DNA of 64,000 bases from Brevibacillus sp. SYP-B805 (GTDB taxonomy: Bacteria > Bacillota > Bacilli > Brevibacillales > Brevibacillaceae): NCBI RefSeq assembly GCF_011059135.1, contig NZ_JAALGD010000001.1:479235-543234 (forward strand), in the 5' to 3' direction. The notes under the pieces were generated by a model. The model searched no databases and had not been told where the DNA came from. It saw only the letters and a program-made list of their open reading frames with translations. The position numbers were made by a program, and so were the translations under genes. This document shows, one piece after another, positions 8,405 to 19,200 of the stretch (within the stretch, counting starts at the first letter, position 1; every line of letters starts with the position of its first letter).

Positions 8405-9292
8405 ATGGCAATCAGTGCACAAGCCGTAAAAGAACTGCGTGAAAGAACCGGTGCCGGTATGATGGATTGCAAAAAGGCACTGGAAGAAACCAACGGCGAC
8501 ATGGAAAAAGCGATTGACCTTCTGCGCGAACGTGGTATCGCCAAAGCGGCGAAGAAGGCCGGACGCATTGCGGCAGAAGGACTGACCTCTCTGGCGATCC
8601 AAGGCAACATCGCGTCGATCGTCGAAGTAAACTGCGAAACCGACTTCGTGGCGAAGAATCCGGAGTTCCAGGCACTGGTGAAAGACATCGCGGAGCATGT
8701 GGTGAGCCAACGCCCTGCCACCCTGGAAGAAGCGCTCCAGCAGCCGTTCAAGGGTGCGGGTGAAACCCTCTCCCACGTGATCAGCGAAAAGATTGCCACC
8801 ATCGGGGAAAACATTTCGCTCCGCCGTTTCGCCGTATTGGAGAAATCCGACAATGGCGTGTTCGGCGCTTATCTGCACATGGGCGGAAAAATCGGCGTGC
8901 TCGTGGTGCTGGAAGGAACCAAGGACGAGAGCCTGGCGAAAGACCTGGGCATGCATGCCGCAGCGTCCAACCCGCGTTTCATCGATCGCAGCGAAGTGTC
9001 CGCCGAAGAGATCGAGCGTGAACGGGAAGTATTGAAAAACCAAGCGCTGGCGGAAGGCAAACCGGCCAACATCGTGGAGAAGATGGTGGAAGGCCGCCTC
9101 GGCAAATACTACGAAGAGTACTGCTTCGTTGAACAACCGTTCGTCAAGGATCCGGACAAGAAAGTGGCTGCCCTGCTGAAAGATGCCGGCGCAACGCTGA
9201 AAGCGTTCGTTCGTTTCCAAGTGGGCGAAGGCATCGAAAAGAAACAGGAAGATTTTGCCGCGGAAGTCATGGCGCAAGTGAATAAGCAATAA
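8405..9292 (+). CDS. tsf: Elongation factor Ts
   Basis: EF-Ts is the nucleotide exchange factor that regenerates EF-Tu-GTP. The 295-residue product has the N-terminal UBA-like motif with the diagnostic [18 protein letters not shown], then the core dimerisation domain with [13 protein letters not shown]. The start is ATG 8405, set by AAGGAGGG at 8390-8396; an upstream in-frame ATG at 8384 overlaps that site and is rejected. It lies between the rpsB terminators and its own terminator; a weak promoter (TTGGCA at 8351) may serve it. Confidence 0.98.
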   Translation: MAISAQAVKELRERTGAGMMDCKKALEETNGDMEKAIDLLRERGIAKAAKKAGRIAAEGLTSLAIQGNIASIVEVNCETDFVAKNPEFQALVKDIAEHVVSQRPATLEEALQQPFKGAGETLSHVISEKIATIGENISLRRFAVLEKSDNGVFGAYLHMGGKIGVLVVLEGTKDESLAKDLGMHAAASNPRFIDRSEVSAEEIEREREVLKNQALAEGKPANIVEKMVEGRLGKYYEEYCFVEQPFVKDPDKKVAALLKDAGATLKAFVRFQVGEGIEKKQEDFAAEVMAQVNKQ

Positions 9293-9297
9293 CGAAC

Positions 9298-9328
9298 AAT
9301 AGGGAACACCGGCGTGTTCCCTATTTTT
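9298..9328 (+). terminator. Terminator after tsf
   Basis: A perfect 12-bp stem (9298-9309 with 9314-9325) with a four-base CGGC loop runs into a short T-run. Confidence 0.9.
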
Positions 9329-9347
9329 AAAAAAAGAGAGAAGATAG

Positions 9348-10094
<747 letters not shown>

Positions 10095-10097
10095 CGC

Positions 10098-10655
10098 ATG
10101 CCGCAAACCGTGTTGAAAGATATGGAAGAACGCATGGCAAAAGCGATCGCAACCTTGAAAAAAGATCTGGCAACGCTCCGTGCCGGCCGCGCCAACCCGG
10201 CCATGCTGGATAAAGTGGTGGTGGATTACTACGGAACCCCGACGCCGGTCAGCCAGCTGGCAAACATCAACGCGCCGGAACCCCGCCTGCTGCAAATCCA
10301 GCCGTGGGACAAATCGGCGCTGAAGGAGATCGAACGCGCCATCCAGCAATCCGACCTCGGATTGACGCCAAGCAACGATGGCAGCATCATTCGGATTGTG
10401 ATTCCTCCGCTTACCGAAGAGCGCCGCAAGGAATTGGTAAAAGTGGCAGGCAAGAGCGGGGAAGAGGCGAAAGTGGCGATCCGCAACATCAGACGGGATG
10501 CCAACGATGAGATCAAGAAACTGGAAAAAGCGGGCTCCATTTCGGAAGACGAGTCCCGCCGCTACCAGGAAACGATCCAAAAGACGACGGACAAGTATAT
10601 TGCCGACGTTGACAAGATTGTGAAAGAGAAAGAAAAAGATATCCTTGAAGTGTAA
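10098..10655 (+). CDS. frr: Ribosome recycling factor
   Basis: RRF splits post-termination ribosomes together with EF-G. The 185-residue length and the motifs [29 protein letters not shown] and [17 protein letters not shown] are diagnostic of the three-helix-bundle protein. It sits directly after pyrH with an AAGGGGGA site inside the pyrH end. Confidence 0.98.
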   Translation: MPQTVLKDMEERMAKAIATLKKDLATLRAGRANPAMLDKVVVDYYGTPTPVSQLANINAPEPRLLQIQPWDKSALKEIERAIQQSDLGLTPSNDGSIIRIVIPPLTEERRKELVKVAGKSGEEAKVAIRNIRRDANDEIKKLEKAGSISEDESRRYQETIQKTTDKYIADVDKIVKEKEKDILEV

Positions 10656-10736
10656 CAACGGATGGACACGGTGCTTGGAATCCCCCTCGGCTGAGGGGGT
10701 ATTATGTCTATATCTCGCTTTCTGGGGGAAAGCTTT

Positions 10737-11501
10737 ATGTTAGAACAGCTCACGCAAATGTTTACGCGCAAGTCAAAGCAAGCGGCGGCCATTGAGGCAT
10801 CCAGCGATATACCCGTGCATGTGGCCGTCATCATGGATGGAAACGGCCGTTGGGCCAAAATGCGCAACTTGCCGCGGATTGCCGGCCACCGTGCGGGAAT
10901 GAAAGCGGTCAAGGAGATCGTCAAGGCGGCCGATGCCATCGGCGTCAAATACATGACGATGTACGCGTTTTCGACCGAGAACTGGAAGCGTCCGCAGGAA
11001 GAAGTGGATTTTCTGATGAAGCTTCCCCAGGAATTTTTGTCGACAGAATTGGATGAATTAATCGAACGGAATGTTTGTCTGAAAATGCTGGGCAGCAAGG
11101 ATGAGCTGCCTTCTCATACATTGGAAGCGCTGGAGATCGCCGAAGAGAAGACCAAGGGCAACACCGGCTTGCAGTTGAACTTTGCGTTGAATTACGGCAG
11201 CCGGAAGGAAATGATCCATGCCATGCAGGAGCTGGCCCGCAAAGTGCAGGCAGGCGAGCTGCAGCCGGAAGAGATCGACGAAGCAGCGGTTGCGCGCCAT
11301 CTGTATACGCGCGACATTCCGGAACCGGATCTGATGATTCGCACCAGCGGCGAGATTCGGTTGAGCAACTTCATGCTGTGGCAGTTGGCCTACACCGAAT
11401 TGTGGTTTACCGATGTCTTGTGGCCGGATTTTACCAAAGAGCATTTTTACCAGGCTATTGCTGAATACCAGGGCCGCGGTCGCCGATACGGGGCGGTTTG
11501 A
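10737..11501 (+). CDS. uppS: Isoprenyl transferase (undecaprenyl diphosphate synthase)
   Basis: UppS condenses isopentenyl diphosphate onto farnesyl diphosphate in cis to form the C55 carrier lipid precursor of wall polymers. The motif VIMDGNGRWAK holds the catalytic Asp; FSTENWKRP and LMIRTSGEIRLSNFMLWQ are also conserved. The start is ATG 10737, with GGGGGAA six bases upstream (254 residues); an ATG at 10704 lacks a site. cdsA follows after 20 bp. Confidence 0.97.
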   Translation: MLEQLTQMFTRKSKQAAAIEASSDIPVHVAVIMDGNGRWAKMRNLPRIAGHRAGMKAVKEIVKAADAIGVKYMTMYAFSTENWKRPQEEVDFLMKLPQEFLSTELDELIERNVCLKMLGSKDELPSHTLEALEIAEEKTKGNTGLQLNFALNYGSRKEMIHAMQELARKVQAGELQPEEIDEAAVARHLYTRDIPEPDLMIRTSGEIRLSNFMLWQLAYTELWFTDVLWPDFTKEHFYQAIAEYQGRGRRYGAV

Positions 11502-11521
11502 GCCGAAGAGGTGGAAAACAG

Positions 11522-12310
11522 TTGAAGCAGCGCATCGTCACTGGTGTAGTAGGGGGTATCCTCTTCCTGTTTCTCGTGTATGTGGGAAATGTGTGGTACT
11601 CGTTGCTACTTCTTTTATTAGCATTGCTGGGTCTGTATGAATTTTTGCAGATGGCAGGAATCAGGGTGTTCTCCTTGCCGGGCATCCTGGGGTATGCACT
11701 GATGCTGAGCATCCTGTGGCCGCAGCTATTTTTCCTGCCGCAGCGAGAAAGCATGTTTACGCTTGTGTTGATGCCCGTTACCATCCTGCTGCTGCTCTAT
11801 TCCGTTTTTCGGAAGAACAAATTTCACGTTGAACATGCCGCCCTGACCATTTTAGGGGCGTTATACATAGGATACGGTTTTTTCTTTATGGCGCTGGCTC
11901 GCCATGTGGCGGAGAACGGCTTTTTCCTGACGATCCTGGTCTTTTTGGGGATCTGGGCGACGGACTCCGGGGCCTACTTTGTCGGCAAGGCGGTCGGCAG
12001 ACGGAAGCTTTGGCCGGAGATCAGTCCGAATAAAACCGTGGAAGGGTCGATCGGCGGGCTTGTGGCGGCTGTCCTCGTCGTGCTGGCTGCCAACGGGGTG
12101 TTGGGAGCCTTTCCTGTTACGCACGCGCTGATCCTCGCCCTGGTATCGGGTGTGACCGGACAAGCAGGGGATTTGATTGAATCCGCCTTGAAACGCCATT
12201 TTGGCGTCAAGGACTCCGGGAAAATCCTGCCGGGCCATGGCGGCGTGCTGGATCGTACGGACAGCTGGCTGATCGTGTTCCCCATTTTGCATCTGATGGG
12301 CATTATCTGA
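11522..12310 (+). CDS. cdsA: Phosphatidate cytidylyltransferase
   Basis: CdsA makes CDP-diacylglycerol from phosphatidic acid and CTP at the membrane, the branch point of phospholipid synthesis. The 262-residue product has about seven to eight hydrophobic helices. It carries the CDP-diglyceride synthetase signature near the C-terminus ([10 protein letters not shown] then [16 protein letters not shown]). A TTG start at 11522 is chosen because AGAGGTGG lies six bases upstream and it gives the usual short N-terminus ([12 protein letters not shown]). The stop is adjacent to dxr. Confidence 0.95.
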   Translation: MKQRIVTGVVGGILFLFLVYVGNVWYSLLLLLLALLGLYEFLQMAGIRVFSLPGILGYALMLSILWPQLFFLPQRESMFTLVLMPVTILLLLYSVFRKNKFHVEHAALTILGALYIGYGFFFMALARHVAENGFFLTILVFLGIWATDSGAYFVGKAVGRRKLWPEISPNKTVEGSIGGLVAAVLVVLAANGVLGAFPVTHALILALVSGVTGQAGDLIESALKRHFGVKDSGKILPGHGGVLDRTDSWLIVFPILHLMGII

Positions 12311-12339
12311 TGATTCGGCTTGGAAAGGAAAGGGAGAGG

Positions 12340-13497
12340 ATGAGCCAGATGAAGAAAATCGCGCTGCTCGGTTCGACCGGCTCCATCGGCAAAAGCACGC
12401 TGGAAGTGGTGGCCCAGCATCCCGACGCGTTTCAGGTTGTGGCCATGGCGGCAGGCACCAATGTCGGCCTGTTGGCGGAACAGGTCAAACAATACCGGCC
12501 GGAGCTGGTCTCGGTCGGCACCGCAGAAGCCGCTGCCGAGCTGCAGGATCTGCTGGGAGCGGAACAAAAGCCCCAGATCGTGTATGGAGAGGAAGGGCTG
12601 CTTGCGGTTGCCACCCATGCGAATGCCAGTTTCGTGATGACGGCCATTGTGGGCAGCGTGGGGGTTGCTCCTACGCTGGCAGCGATTGAAGCCGGCAAGA
12701 CGATCGGCCTTGCCAACAAGGAGACGCTGGTGAGCGCCGGCCATCTCGTCATGAAAGCGGCCAAAGAGAAGGGCGTGGCCATCATTCCCGTTGACAGCGA
12801 ACACTCCGCCATTTTTCAGTGTTTGCAGGGAGAGCGCAGGGAGGACGTGGCTCGCATCATTCTGACGGCTTCCGGCGGCTCGTTTCGCCACCTGCGGCGC
12901 GAGGAACTGACCGGGGTGACTGTGGCGGATGCCCTGAAGCATCCCAATTGGAGCATGGGGGCCAAAATCACCATCGATTCGGCGACGATGATGAACAAAG
13001 GCTTCGAGGTCATTGAAGCCCACTGGCTGTTTGATCTGCCCTATGAGCAAATTGAATGTGTTCTTCATTATGAAAGTATCATACATTCTATGGTAGAATA
13101 TAAAGACAGGGCGGTATTGGCCCAATTGGGCACACCGGATATGAAGGTACCGATCCAGTATGCGCTGAGTTATCCGCACCGCATGCCGCTCGCAACACCG
13201 CCGCTTGATCTGATCAAGTGCGGTGCCCTTCATTTTGCCCGGATGGATTTTGAACGCTATCCGCTGCTGCGCCTGGCCTATGCGTGCGGCAAGCAGGGGG
13301 GGACGCTGCCCGCTGTCCTCAATGCCGCCAATGAGGTGGCCGTGGCCCGTTTCCTGCGCGGAGAGATCGGCTTTCTCGACATCGAACGCATTGTGGAGCG
13401 CGTCTGCGACACCCATGCGGTCATCGCCGACCCCTCGCTCGAAGCGATACAGGCTGCGGATGCGTGGGCACGGCAAGAAGCGCTCTCCGCCTGGTAA
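12340..13497 (+). CDS. dxr: 1-deoxy-D-xylulose 5-phosphate reductoisomerase
   Basis: Dxr converts DXP to 2-C-methylerythritol 4-phosphate with NADPH, the committed step of the MEP isoprenoid pathway. It shows the N-terminal Rossmann motif [24 protein letters not shown], the metal/active-site segment [13 protein letters not shown] and the loop ASGGSFR. The start is ATG 12340 or ATG 12349 (nine bases after GGGAGAGG); an ATG at 12310 overlapping the cdsA stop has no site. ispG of the same pathway lies two genes downstream. Confidence 0.96.
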   Translation: MSQMKKIALLGSTGSIGKSTLEVVAQHPDAFQVVAMAAGTNVGLLAEQVKQYRPELVSVGTAEAAAELQDLLGAEQKPQIVYGEEGLLAVATHANASFVMTAIVGSVGVAPTLAAIEAGKTIGLANKETLVSAGHLVMKAAKEKGVAIIPVDSEHSAIFQCLQGERREDVARIILTASGGSFRHLRREELTGVTVADALKHPNWSMGAKITIDSATMMNKGFEVIEAHWLFDLPYEQIECVLHYESIIHSMVEYKDRAVLAQLGTPDMKVPIQYALSYPHRMPLATPPLDLIKCGALHFARMDFERYPLLRLAYACGKQGGTLPAVLNAANEVAVARFLRGEIGFLDIERIVERVCDTHAVIADPSLEAIQAADAWARQEALSAW

Positions 13498-13549
13498 GTC
13501 AGCGTAATGCCCGAAACAAACAGTCTGGTAGGAAAGGTGGCTAAACTCC

Positions 13550-14815
13550 TTGCCATTAGCTCTGGATTCGCTTGAATCGATTCTTGCGATCATCGTTGTG
13601 TTCGGTTTGCTTGTGTTTGTCCATGAACTGGGCCATTTTCTCCTGGCCAAACGGGCCGGCATCCTTTGTCGGGAATTCGCGCTGGGGATGGGGCCGAAGA
13701 TCTTCCGCGTCAAGCGCGGGGAGACGGAGTATACCCTGCGATTGCTGCCCATCGGCGGCCTGGTGCGGATGGCGGGGGAAGATCCGGAACTGGACATGCT
13801 GAAACCGCATATGGAGGTTGCCGTGGAATGCGACCCGGCGGGCAGAGTGACGCGCATTCTGCTGGATGGCAAAGGGGCATCCCAGCCGTCCTTGCTTGCG
13901 GGAACGATCGTCCGCTATGACCTGGAACAGCAGCTGACGCTTACCCTGGAAACCAATGGGGAACAGCGCACATTGCCGGTCCATCCGAGGGCGCAGCTGG
14001 TGAAAGGGGACCAGGAAGTGCAGATCGCTCCCCTTAACCGCCAATTCAAGGGAAAGACGATTCCGCAGCGTTTCTGGACAATTTTTGCCGGTCCCGCCGC
14101 CAACTTCCTGCTGGCCTTCCTGTTGTTTGCCTCCATCGGCATGCTCTACGGCGTTCCCAGCAACGAAGCCCGAATCGGCGAGGTTCCCGCAGGCGGTCCG
14201 GCGGCTGTGGCCGGCTTGCAGCAGGGAGACCGGGTCCTCTCCATTGAAGGGAAGCCGACAACCACCTGGAAGGATATCGTCGAGATCGTCAGCGTGTCGC
14301 CGGGCAAAACCCTCACGTTTGTCGTGGAGCGCGAGGGCGAACGGAAAACGATCCCGGTAAAAGTGGCCAATGAGGGAAATGAAGGCAAGATCAAGGTGTA
14401 CAATCCGGTGACCTATTCGCCGTGGGCCGCGGTAAAATACGGCGCAGTATCCACCTATCAATTTACCGTGATGATGCTGACCGGATTGGTGCAGCTGTTT
14501 ACCGGCCATGTCGGTCTTGATCAGTTGAGCGGCCCCGCCGGCATCTTCATCATGACGGGCGAGTTTGCCCAGCAGGGGCTGGCGATCCTGATGAAGTGGG
14601 CGGCGGTGCTCAGCATCAACCTGGGGCTCTTTAACCTGCTGCCGCTGCCGGCGCTGGATGGCGGACGGCTGGCGTTCCTGTTCGTGGAGGCCCTGCGCGG
14701 ACGCCCGGTCGACCCGCACAAGGAAGGGATGGTTCACTTCCTCGGCTTCGCGTTTTTGATGCTGTTGATTCTGGTTGTAACGTGGAACGATTTGCAGCGG
14801 TTTATCTTTAACTGA
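13550..14815 (+). CDS. rseP: Site-2 zinc metalloprotease RseP/RasP
   Basis: RasP cuts substrates within the membrane, including anti-sigma factors and remnant signal peptides. The 421-residue product has the zinc motif HELGH at residues 25-29 in its first transmembrane helix, a PDZ domain near residues 205-275, and the C-terminal metal-ligand motif in LPALDGGRL near residue 365. The TTG start at 13550 has AAAGGTGG nine bases upstream. It follows dxr as in B. subtilis, but ispG rather than proS comes next. Confidence 0.95.
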   Translation: MPLALDSLESILAIIVVFGLLVFVHELGHFLLAKRAGILCREFALGMGPKIFRVKRGETEYTLRLLPIGGLVRMAGEDPELDMLKPHMEVAVECDPAGRVTRILLDGKGASQPSLLAGTIVRYDLEQQLTLTLETNGEQRTLPVHPRAQLVKGDQEVQIAPLNRQFKGKTIPQRFWTIFAGPAANFLLAFLLFASIGMLYGVPSNEARIGEVPAGGPAAVAGLQQGDRVLSIEGKPTTTWKDIVEIVSVSPGKTLTFVVEREGERKTIPVKVANEGNEGKIKVYNPVTYSPWAAVKYGAVSTYQFTVMMLTGLVQLFTGHVGLDQLSGPAGIFIMTGEFAQQGLAILMKWAAVLSINLGLFNLLPLPALDGGRLAFLFVEALRGRPVDPHKEGMVHFLGFAFLMLLILVVTWNDLQRFIFN

Positions 14816-14870
14816 AGCGTGACGGACGATTCGCCGTTTGGGTGAAATAGTCAAAGGATGGTGCCAAACA

Positions 14871-15929
14871 ATGTATAAACGTGAGGAGACGAAACCGGTA
14901 TTTGTGGGAGGCGTGCAGATCGGCGGGCAAAAAAGCGTGGTCATCCAGTCCATGACGACAACGGACACCCGCGATGTGGAAGGAACCCTGGCCCAGATCC
15001 AGAGCCTGTATGAAGCAGGATGCCAGATCGTGCGGCTGGCCGTCATCAACGAGGATGCCGCGCGGGCGATCAAGCAGATCAAGGCGCGTTCCCCGCTGCC
15101 GCTGGTGGCGGACATCCACTTCGATTACAGGCTGGCGTTGATCGCCCTGGAAAGCGGCATCGACAAGATCCGGATCAATCCGGGCAACATCGGTTCCAGG
15201 GAAAAGACGAAAGCGGTCGTGGAAGCGTGCCGGGAGCGGAATGTGCCGATCCGCATCGGGGTTAACTCCGGTTCCGTCGAAAAACGGCTGCTGGAAAAAT
15301 ACGGGTATCCCAGCCCGGAAGCGATTGTGGAAAGCGCGATCGATCACGTCGAGATTCTGGAAGATCTGGATTATACCAATATCGTGATTTCGCTGAAGTC
15401 CTCCGATGTGCCGACGATGATCCAAACCTATTCCCTCATGGCGCAGAAGCGGAATTATCCGCTGCACGTGGGCGTCACGGAAGCGGGGACCGCATTCTCC
15501 GGCGGCATCAAGTCGGCCGTGGGAATCGGGACGGTGCTTTCCATGGGGATCGGGGATACCATCCGGGTATCGCTGACGGCCGATCCGGTGGAGGAGATCA
15601 AGGTTGCCAAGCAGATTCTGCGCAGCCTGGATATCGTCAACAACGATCCCGTGGTGATCGCGTGCCCGTCCTGCGGCCGCTGTGCGATTGATTTGATCGG
15701 CCTGGCGACCAAGGTAGAGGATGCGGTTGCCAACCTGAAAACCCCGCTGAAAATCGCCGTGATGGGCTGTGCCGTCAACGGTCCGGGCGAGGCGCGGGAA
15801 GCCGATGTCGGCGTGGCCGGCGGAAACGGCGAGGGCTTGATTTTCCGCAATGGCGAAATCGTGCGCAAGGTGAAGGAGCACGAGCTGTTTGATGAATTGA
15901 TGAAAGAGATTCATTCCATGGTGAAATAG
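14871..15929 (+). CDS. ispG: 4-hydroxy-3-methylbut-2-enyl diphosphate synthase (IspG/GcpE)
   Basis: IspG reduces methylerythritol cyclodiphosphate to HMBPP, a late MEP-pathway step using a 4Fe-4S cluster. The 352-residue product has the N-terminal TIM barrel ([30 protein letters not shown]) and the cluster ligands in CPSCGRC and [18 protein letters not shown] 14871 is preceded by AAAGGATGG. Its placement beside dxr and rseP puts two MEP enzymes in one cluster, unlike B. subtilis where ispG lies elsewhere. Confidence 0.97.
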   Translation: MYKREETKPVFVGGVQIGGQKSVVIQSMTTTDTRDVEGTLAQIQSLYEAGCQIVRLAVINEDAARAIKQIKARSPLPLVADIHFDYRLALIALESGIDKIRINPGNIGSREKTKAVVEACRERNVPIRIGVNSGSVEKRLLEKYGYPSPEAIVESAIDHVEILEDLDYTNIVISLKSSDVPTMIQTYSLMAQKRNYPLHVGVTEAGTAFSGGIKSAVGIGTVLSMGIGDTIRVSLTADPVEEIKVAKQILRSLDIVNNDPVVIACPSCGRCAIDLIGLATKVEDAVANLKTPLKIAVMGCAVNGPGEAREADVGVAGGNGEGLIFRNGEIVRKVKEHELFDELMKEIHSMVK

Positions 15930-16253
15930 CCGGGGAAATCGTGGTCACCAGTCGGGCCTTTGATGGACATGCGCGACCGGTTTGTCCTAGATCGACGTTT
16001 GTCCAGCAGGAATTGGCTCGGAAGCTGTCGAACTATACGGAGGTACTCCTGAGTGGGTACCTCTTTTGTTTTCGACGCGATCGACACAGCGATCGGCTGC
16101 AGGCGCAGCATCGGGTAGGCGCCGACACCTGGGGGCCAGGGTACTTTTGCCGGGCAGCCGCCCGCACCGGGTCTGGACCCGACAGGTTTGCTGGCGAAGC
16201 TGCCGCCGATTCGGTGAGCATACAGACGGACGGGGAATGGAGGGGATTTCAGG
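15930..16253. other. 324-bp gap between ispG and polC
   Basis: No gene is supported here, although B. subtilis has proS in this position. The left third holds nothing recognisable, a terminator lies at 16040-16072, and the remainder is GC-rich without a clear promoter. The last 15 bases hold the polC ribosome binding site. Confidence 0.6.
16040..16072 (+). terminator. Terminator after ispG
   Basis: GAGGTAC (16040-16046) pairs with GTACCTC (16057-16063), followed by TTTTGTTTT. It closes the uppS-ispG group. Confidence 0.8.
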
Positions 16254-19200
16254 ATGGATCGAAGCACCGAACAAAAACAACGGTTCACACTGCTTTGTTC
16301 GCAGCTGGGACTGCCCGGTGAATGGCAGGAGCGCTATTTTCCGGATGCGACCATTGATAAATTGGAAGTGATCAAGGCAACGAGGGAATGGGTGTTTTCC
16401 TTTACCCTTCCGCAGCTTTTGCCGATTGACATTTTTGAGGCATTCGCCAGCAGGCTGGTACATACCTATGCCCATCTGGCGCGAGTGCACGCCCGTTTTT
16501 CTTACCGCAGCAAACCCATGCTGGAGCAGGCGGTGGAAGAATACTGGGAGTATGTGCTGAAAAGCCTGGAGAGCCAGATCAATTCGCTGGCGGTCACCAT
16601 CAAATCGGCCCGGCGGCAGGTCGCAGGGGAGGACGTAAAGGTTTACATGCCCACCGAGATGGCCGTCGAGATGGCCAAACGGAAAAAGGTGGACGAAGCG
16701 CTGGCGGAAGCCTTTTTCCAGGTGGCGGCGATTCGGCCGCGCTTCCGCTTCCATGCAGAAGAAAGCGACGAGGCGTATCAGGCGTTTCTCGAACAGCGGC
16801 AGGAGGAAGAGCGGGCCCTGCTTGAAGAGGTGATGAGCGCGCAGGCGGAGAAGGAGACAGCCGCTGCGGTGGAAGCGGTCACCACCCTGGTGATCGGCTA
16901 TGACATCAAGGAAGAGCCCGTCCCGATTCGGGAGATCCAGGAAGAAGAGCGGCGGGTGGTGATTCAGGGAACGGTGTTTGGCGCAGAAATGAAGGAGCTG
17001 AAAAGCGGACGCCATCTGCTCACCTTCCATCTGACCGATTTTACTGATTCATTGACCGTCAAGATGTTCTCGCGCGACAAGGAAGACGTGAAGCTGCTGG
17101 AAGCCGTCAAGGACGGGATGTGGCTCAAGGTGCGCGGCAGCGTCCAGCATGATCCCTTCATGCGGGAGCTGGTGATGACCGCCAACGACATCAACCAGAT
17201 CGAACAGCGCGGCCGCAGGGATCAAGCGGAAGAAAAGCGGGTGGAGCTTCACTGCCACAGCCCCATGAGCGCGCTGGACGGCGTCGCCTCGCTGAAGTCC
17301 CTCTTCTCCACCGCCGCCAAGTGGGGGCACAAGGCGCTGGCCGTGACCGACCACGGAGTCGTGCAGGCCTTCCCCGAGGCGTACAGCATGGCAAAGAAGA
17401 ACGGCATCAAATGCATCCTCGGGATGGAAGCCTACGTCGTGGAAGACGGGGTCAACATTGTCTACAATCTGGAGCCGGATGGCAAAAATGACATGGCGAT
17501 CGACGAACAGACGCCGTATGTGGTCTTTGACACGGAAACCACGGGGTTGAACGCGGCGGAGCATACCATCATCGAGATCGCGGCCGTCAAGATGCGCGGC
17601 ACCGAAATCATCGACAAATGGACGGAACTGATCGACCCGCAGGTCCCGATCGGCCCCAAAACGACCGAAATCACCGGCATCACCAATGAGATGCTGCAGG
17701 GGAAAGAGACGATCGATGTCGTGCTGCGCCGTTTCAAGGAGTTTGTCGGAGATGCGGTGCTGGTCGCCCACAATGCGGAATTCGACCAGAGCTTCCTCAA
17801 CGCCTGCGCAAAACGCATCGGGCTGGAACCGTGGAGCAATCCGTTCCTCGACACCCTGCCGCTCGCCCGCATGCTGTATCCTGGCATGCGCAACTACCGC
17901 CTGGGGACGCTGGCGAAGAAATTTAACGTGGAGCTGATCAACGCGCACCGGGCATTGGACGATACGGTGGCGCTCGCCCATGTTTTTCAATACATGCTCA
18001 AGGATCTGCGGGAGCAGGGCATCAACCGCTTAAGCAGTTTGAATGAAGAGAGCAATGCGAGGGCCGATTACAAAAGCTCCCGGCCGTTTCACGCCACGCT
18101 GCTTGTCAGGAACAAGGCAGGCCTGAAAAACTTGTACAAGCTGGTGAGCAAATCGCATGTGGAGACGTTTTATCGCGTCCCGCGCATCCTGCGCAGCCAG
18201 CTCGTCAAACACCGCGAAGGCCTGCTGATCGGCACGGCGTGCAAAGAGGGAGAACTGTTTCAGGCGATCCTTAGGGGGAAGACGCGGGAGGAACTGCTGG
18301 AGATCGCCCGCTTTTACGATTTCATCGAAATTCAGCCCCCTGCCCATTATGCGCCGCTGCTGCGCGATGAAAGCATCGCATCCCTGGAGATGGTTCACGG
18401 CTATCACAAGATGCTTGTTGAGATCGGGAAAGAGCTGGGGAAACCGGTGGTGGCCACCGGGGATGTCCACTTCCTCAACCCGCAGGACGATGTGTTCCGG
18501 GATGTTTTCCTGCTGTCGCAAGGCGATCCCAATGCGGGCAGCCAGCCTCCTCTCTATCTGATGACCACGGATGAGATGCTGGACGCCTTCGCCTATCTGG
18601 GGGAAGAGCTGGCCAAAGAGGTGGTGGTTACCGCCTCCAATGCCATCGCCGACATGATCGAAGAGGTCAGCCCGATCCCGGACAAGCTGTATACGCCGGT
18701 CATCCCGGGGGCGGACGATGAACTGCGGGAGATGTGCTACGCCAAGGCGCGGCGCCTGTATGGCGATCCGCTGCCTGAGATCGTGGAGAAGCGCCTCGAA
18801 AAAGAGCTGAACAGCATCATTACGCACGGTTTCGGGGTGATCTATCTGATTTCCCAGCGCCTGGTCACCAAGTCGCTGTCCGACGGCTATCTCGTAGGTT
18901 CGCGGGGGTCCGTCGGGTCATCGTTCGTGGCGACCATGGCGGAGATTACCGAGGTGAACCCGCTGCCGCCGCATTATCTCTGTCCGGGCTGTCAGCACAG
19001 TGAGTTCATCACGGACGGCTCCATCGGCTCCGGCTTCGATTTGCCTGACAAGAACTGCCCCCGCTGCGGCCAGAAATACAACAAGGACGGCCAGGACATT
19101 CCGTTCGAGACGTTCCTTGGGTTTAAAGGAGACAAGGTTCCCGATATCGACTTGAACTTTTCCGGGGAATATCAGCCGCGGGCGCACAAATATACCCAGG

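Noticed and set aside
10680..10701. Hairpin CCCCCTC-GGCT-GAGGGGG between frr and uppS as a terminator
   Set aside because: The stem is good but is followed by TATTATG rather than a T-run, so I did not call it a terminator.
11974..13872. A 632-residue minus-strand open frame across dxr
   Set aside because: It is antisense to cdsA, dxr and rseP, which all have clear family motifs and ribosome binding sites; long antisense frames are common in GC-rich DNA.
13556..15115. A 519-residue minus-strand open frame across rseP
   Set aside because: It lies opposite an unmistakable metalloprotease gene, has low-complexity composition and no ribosome binding site.
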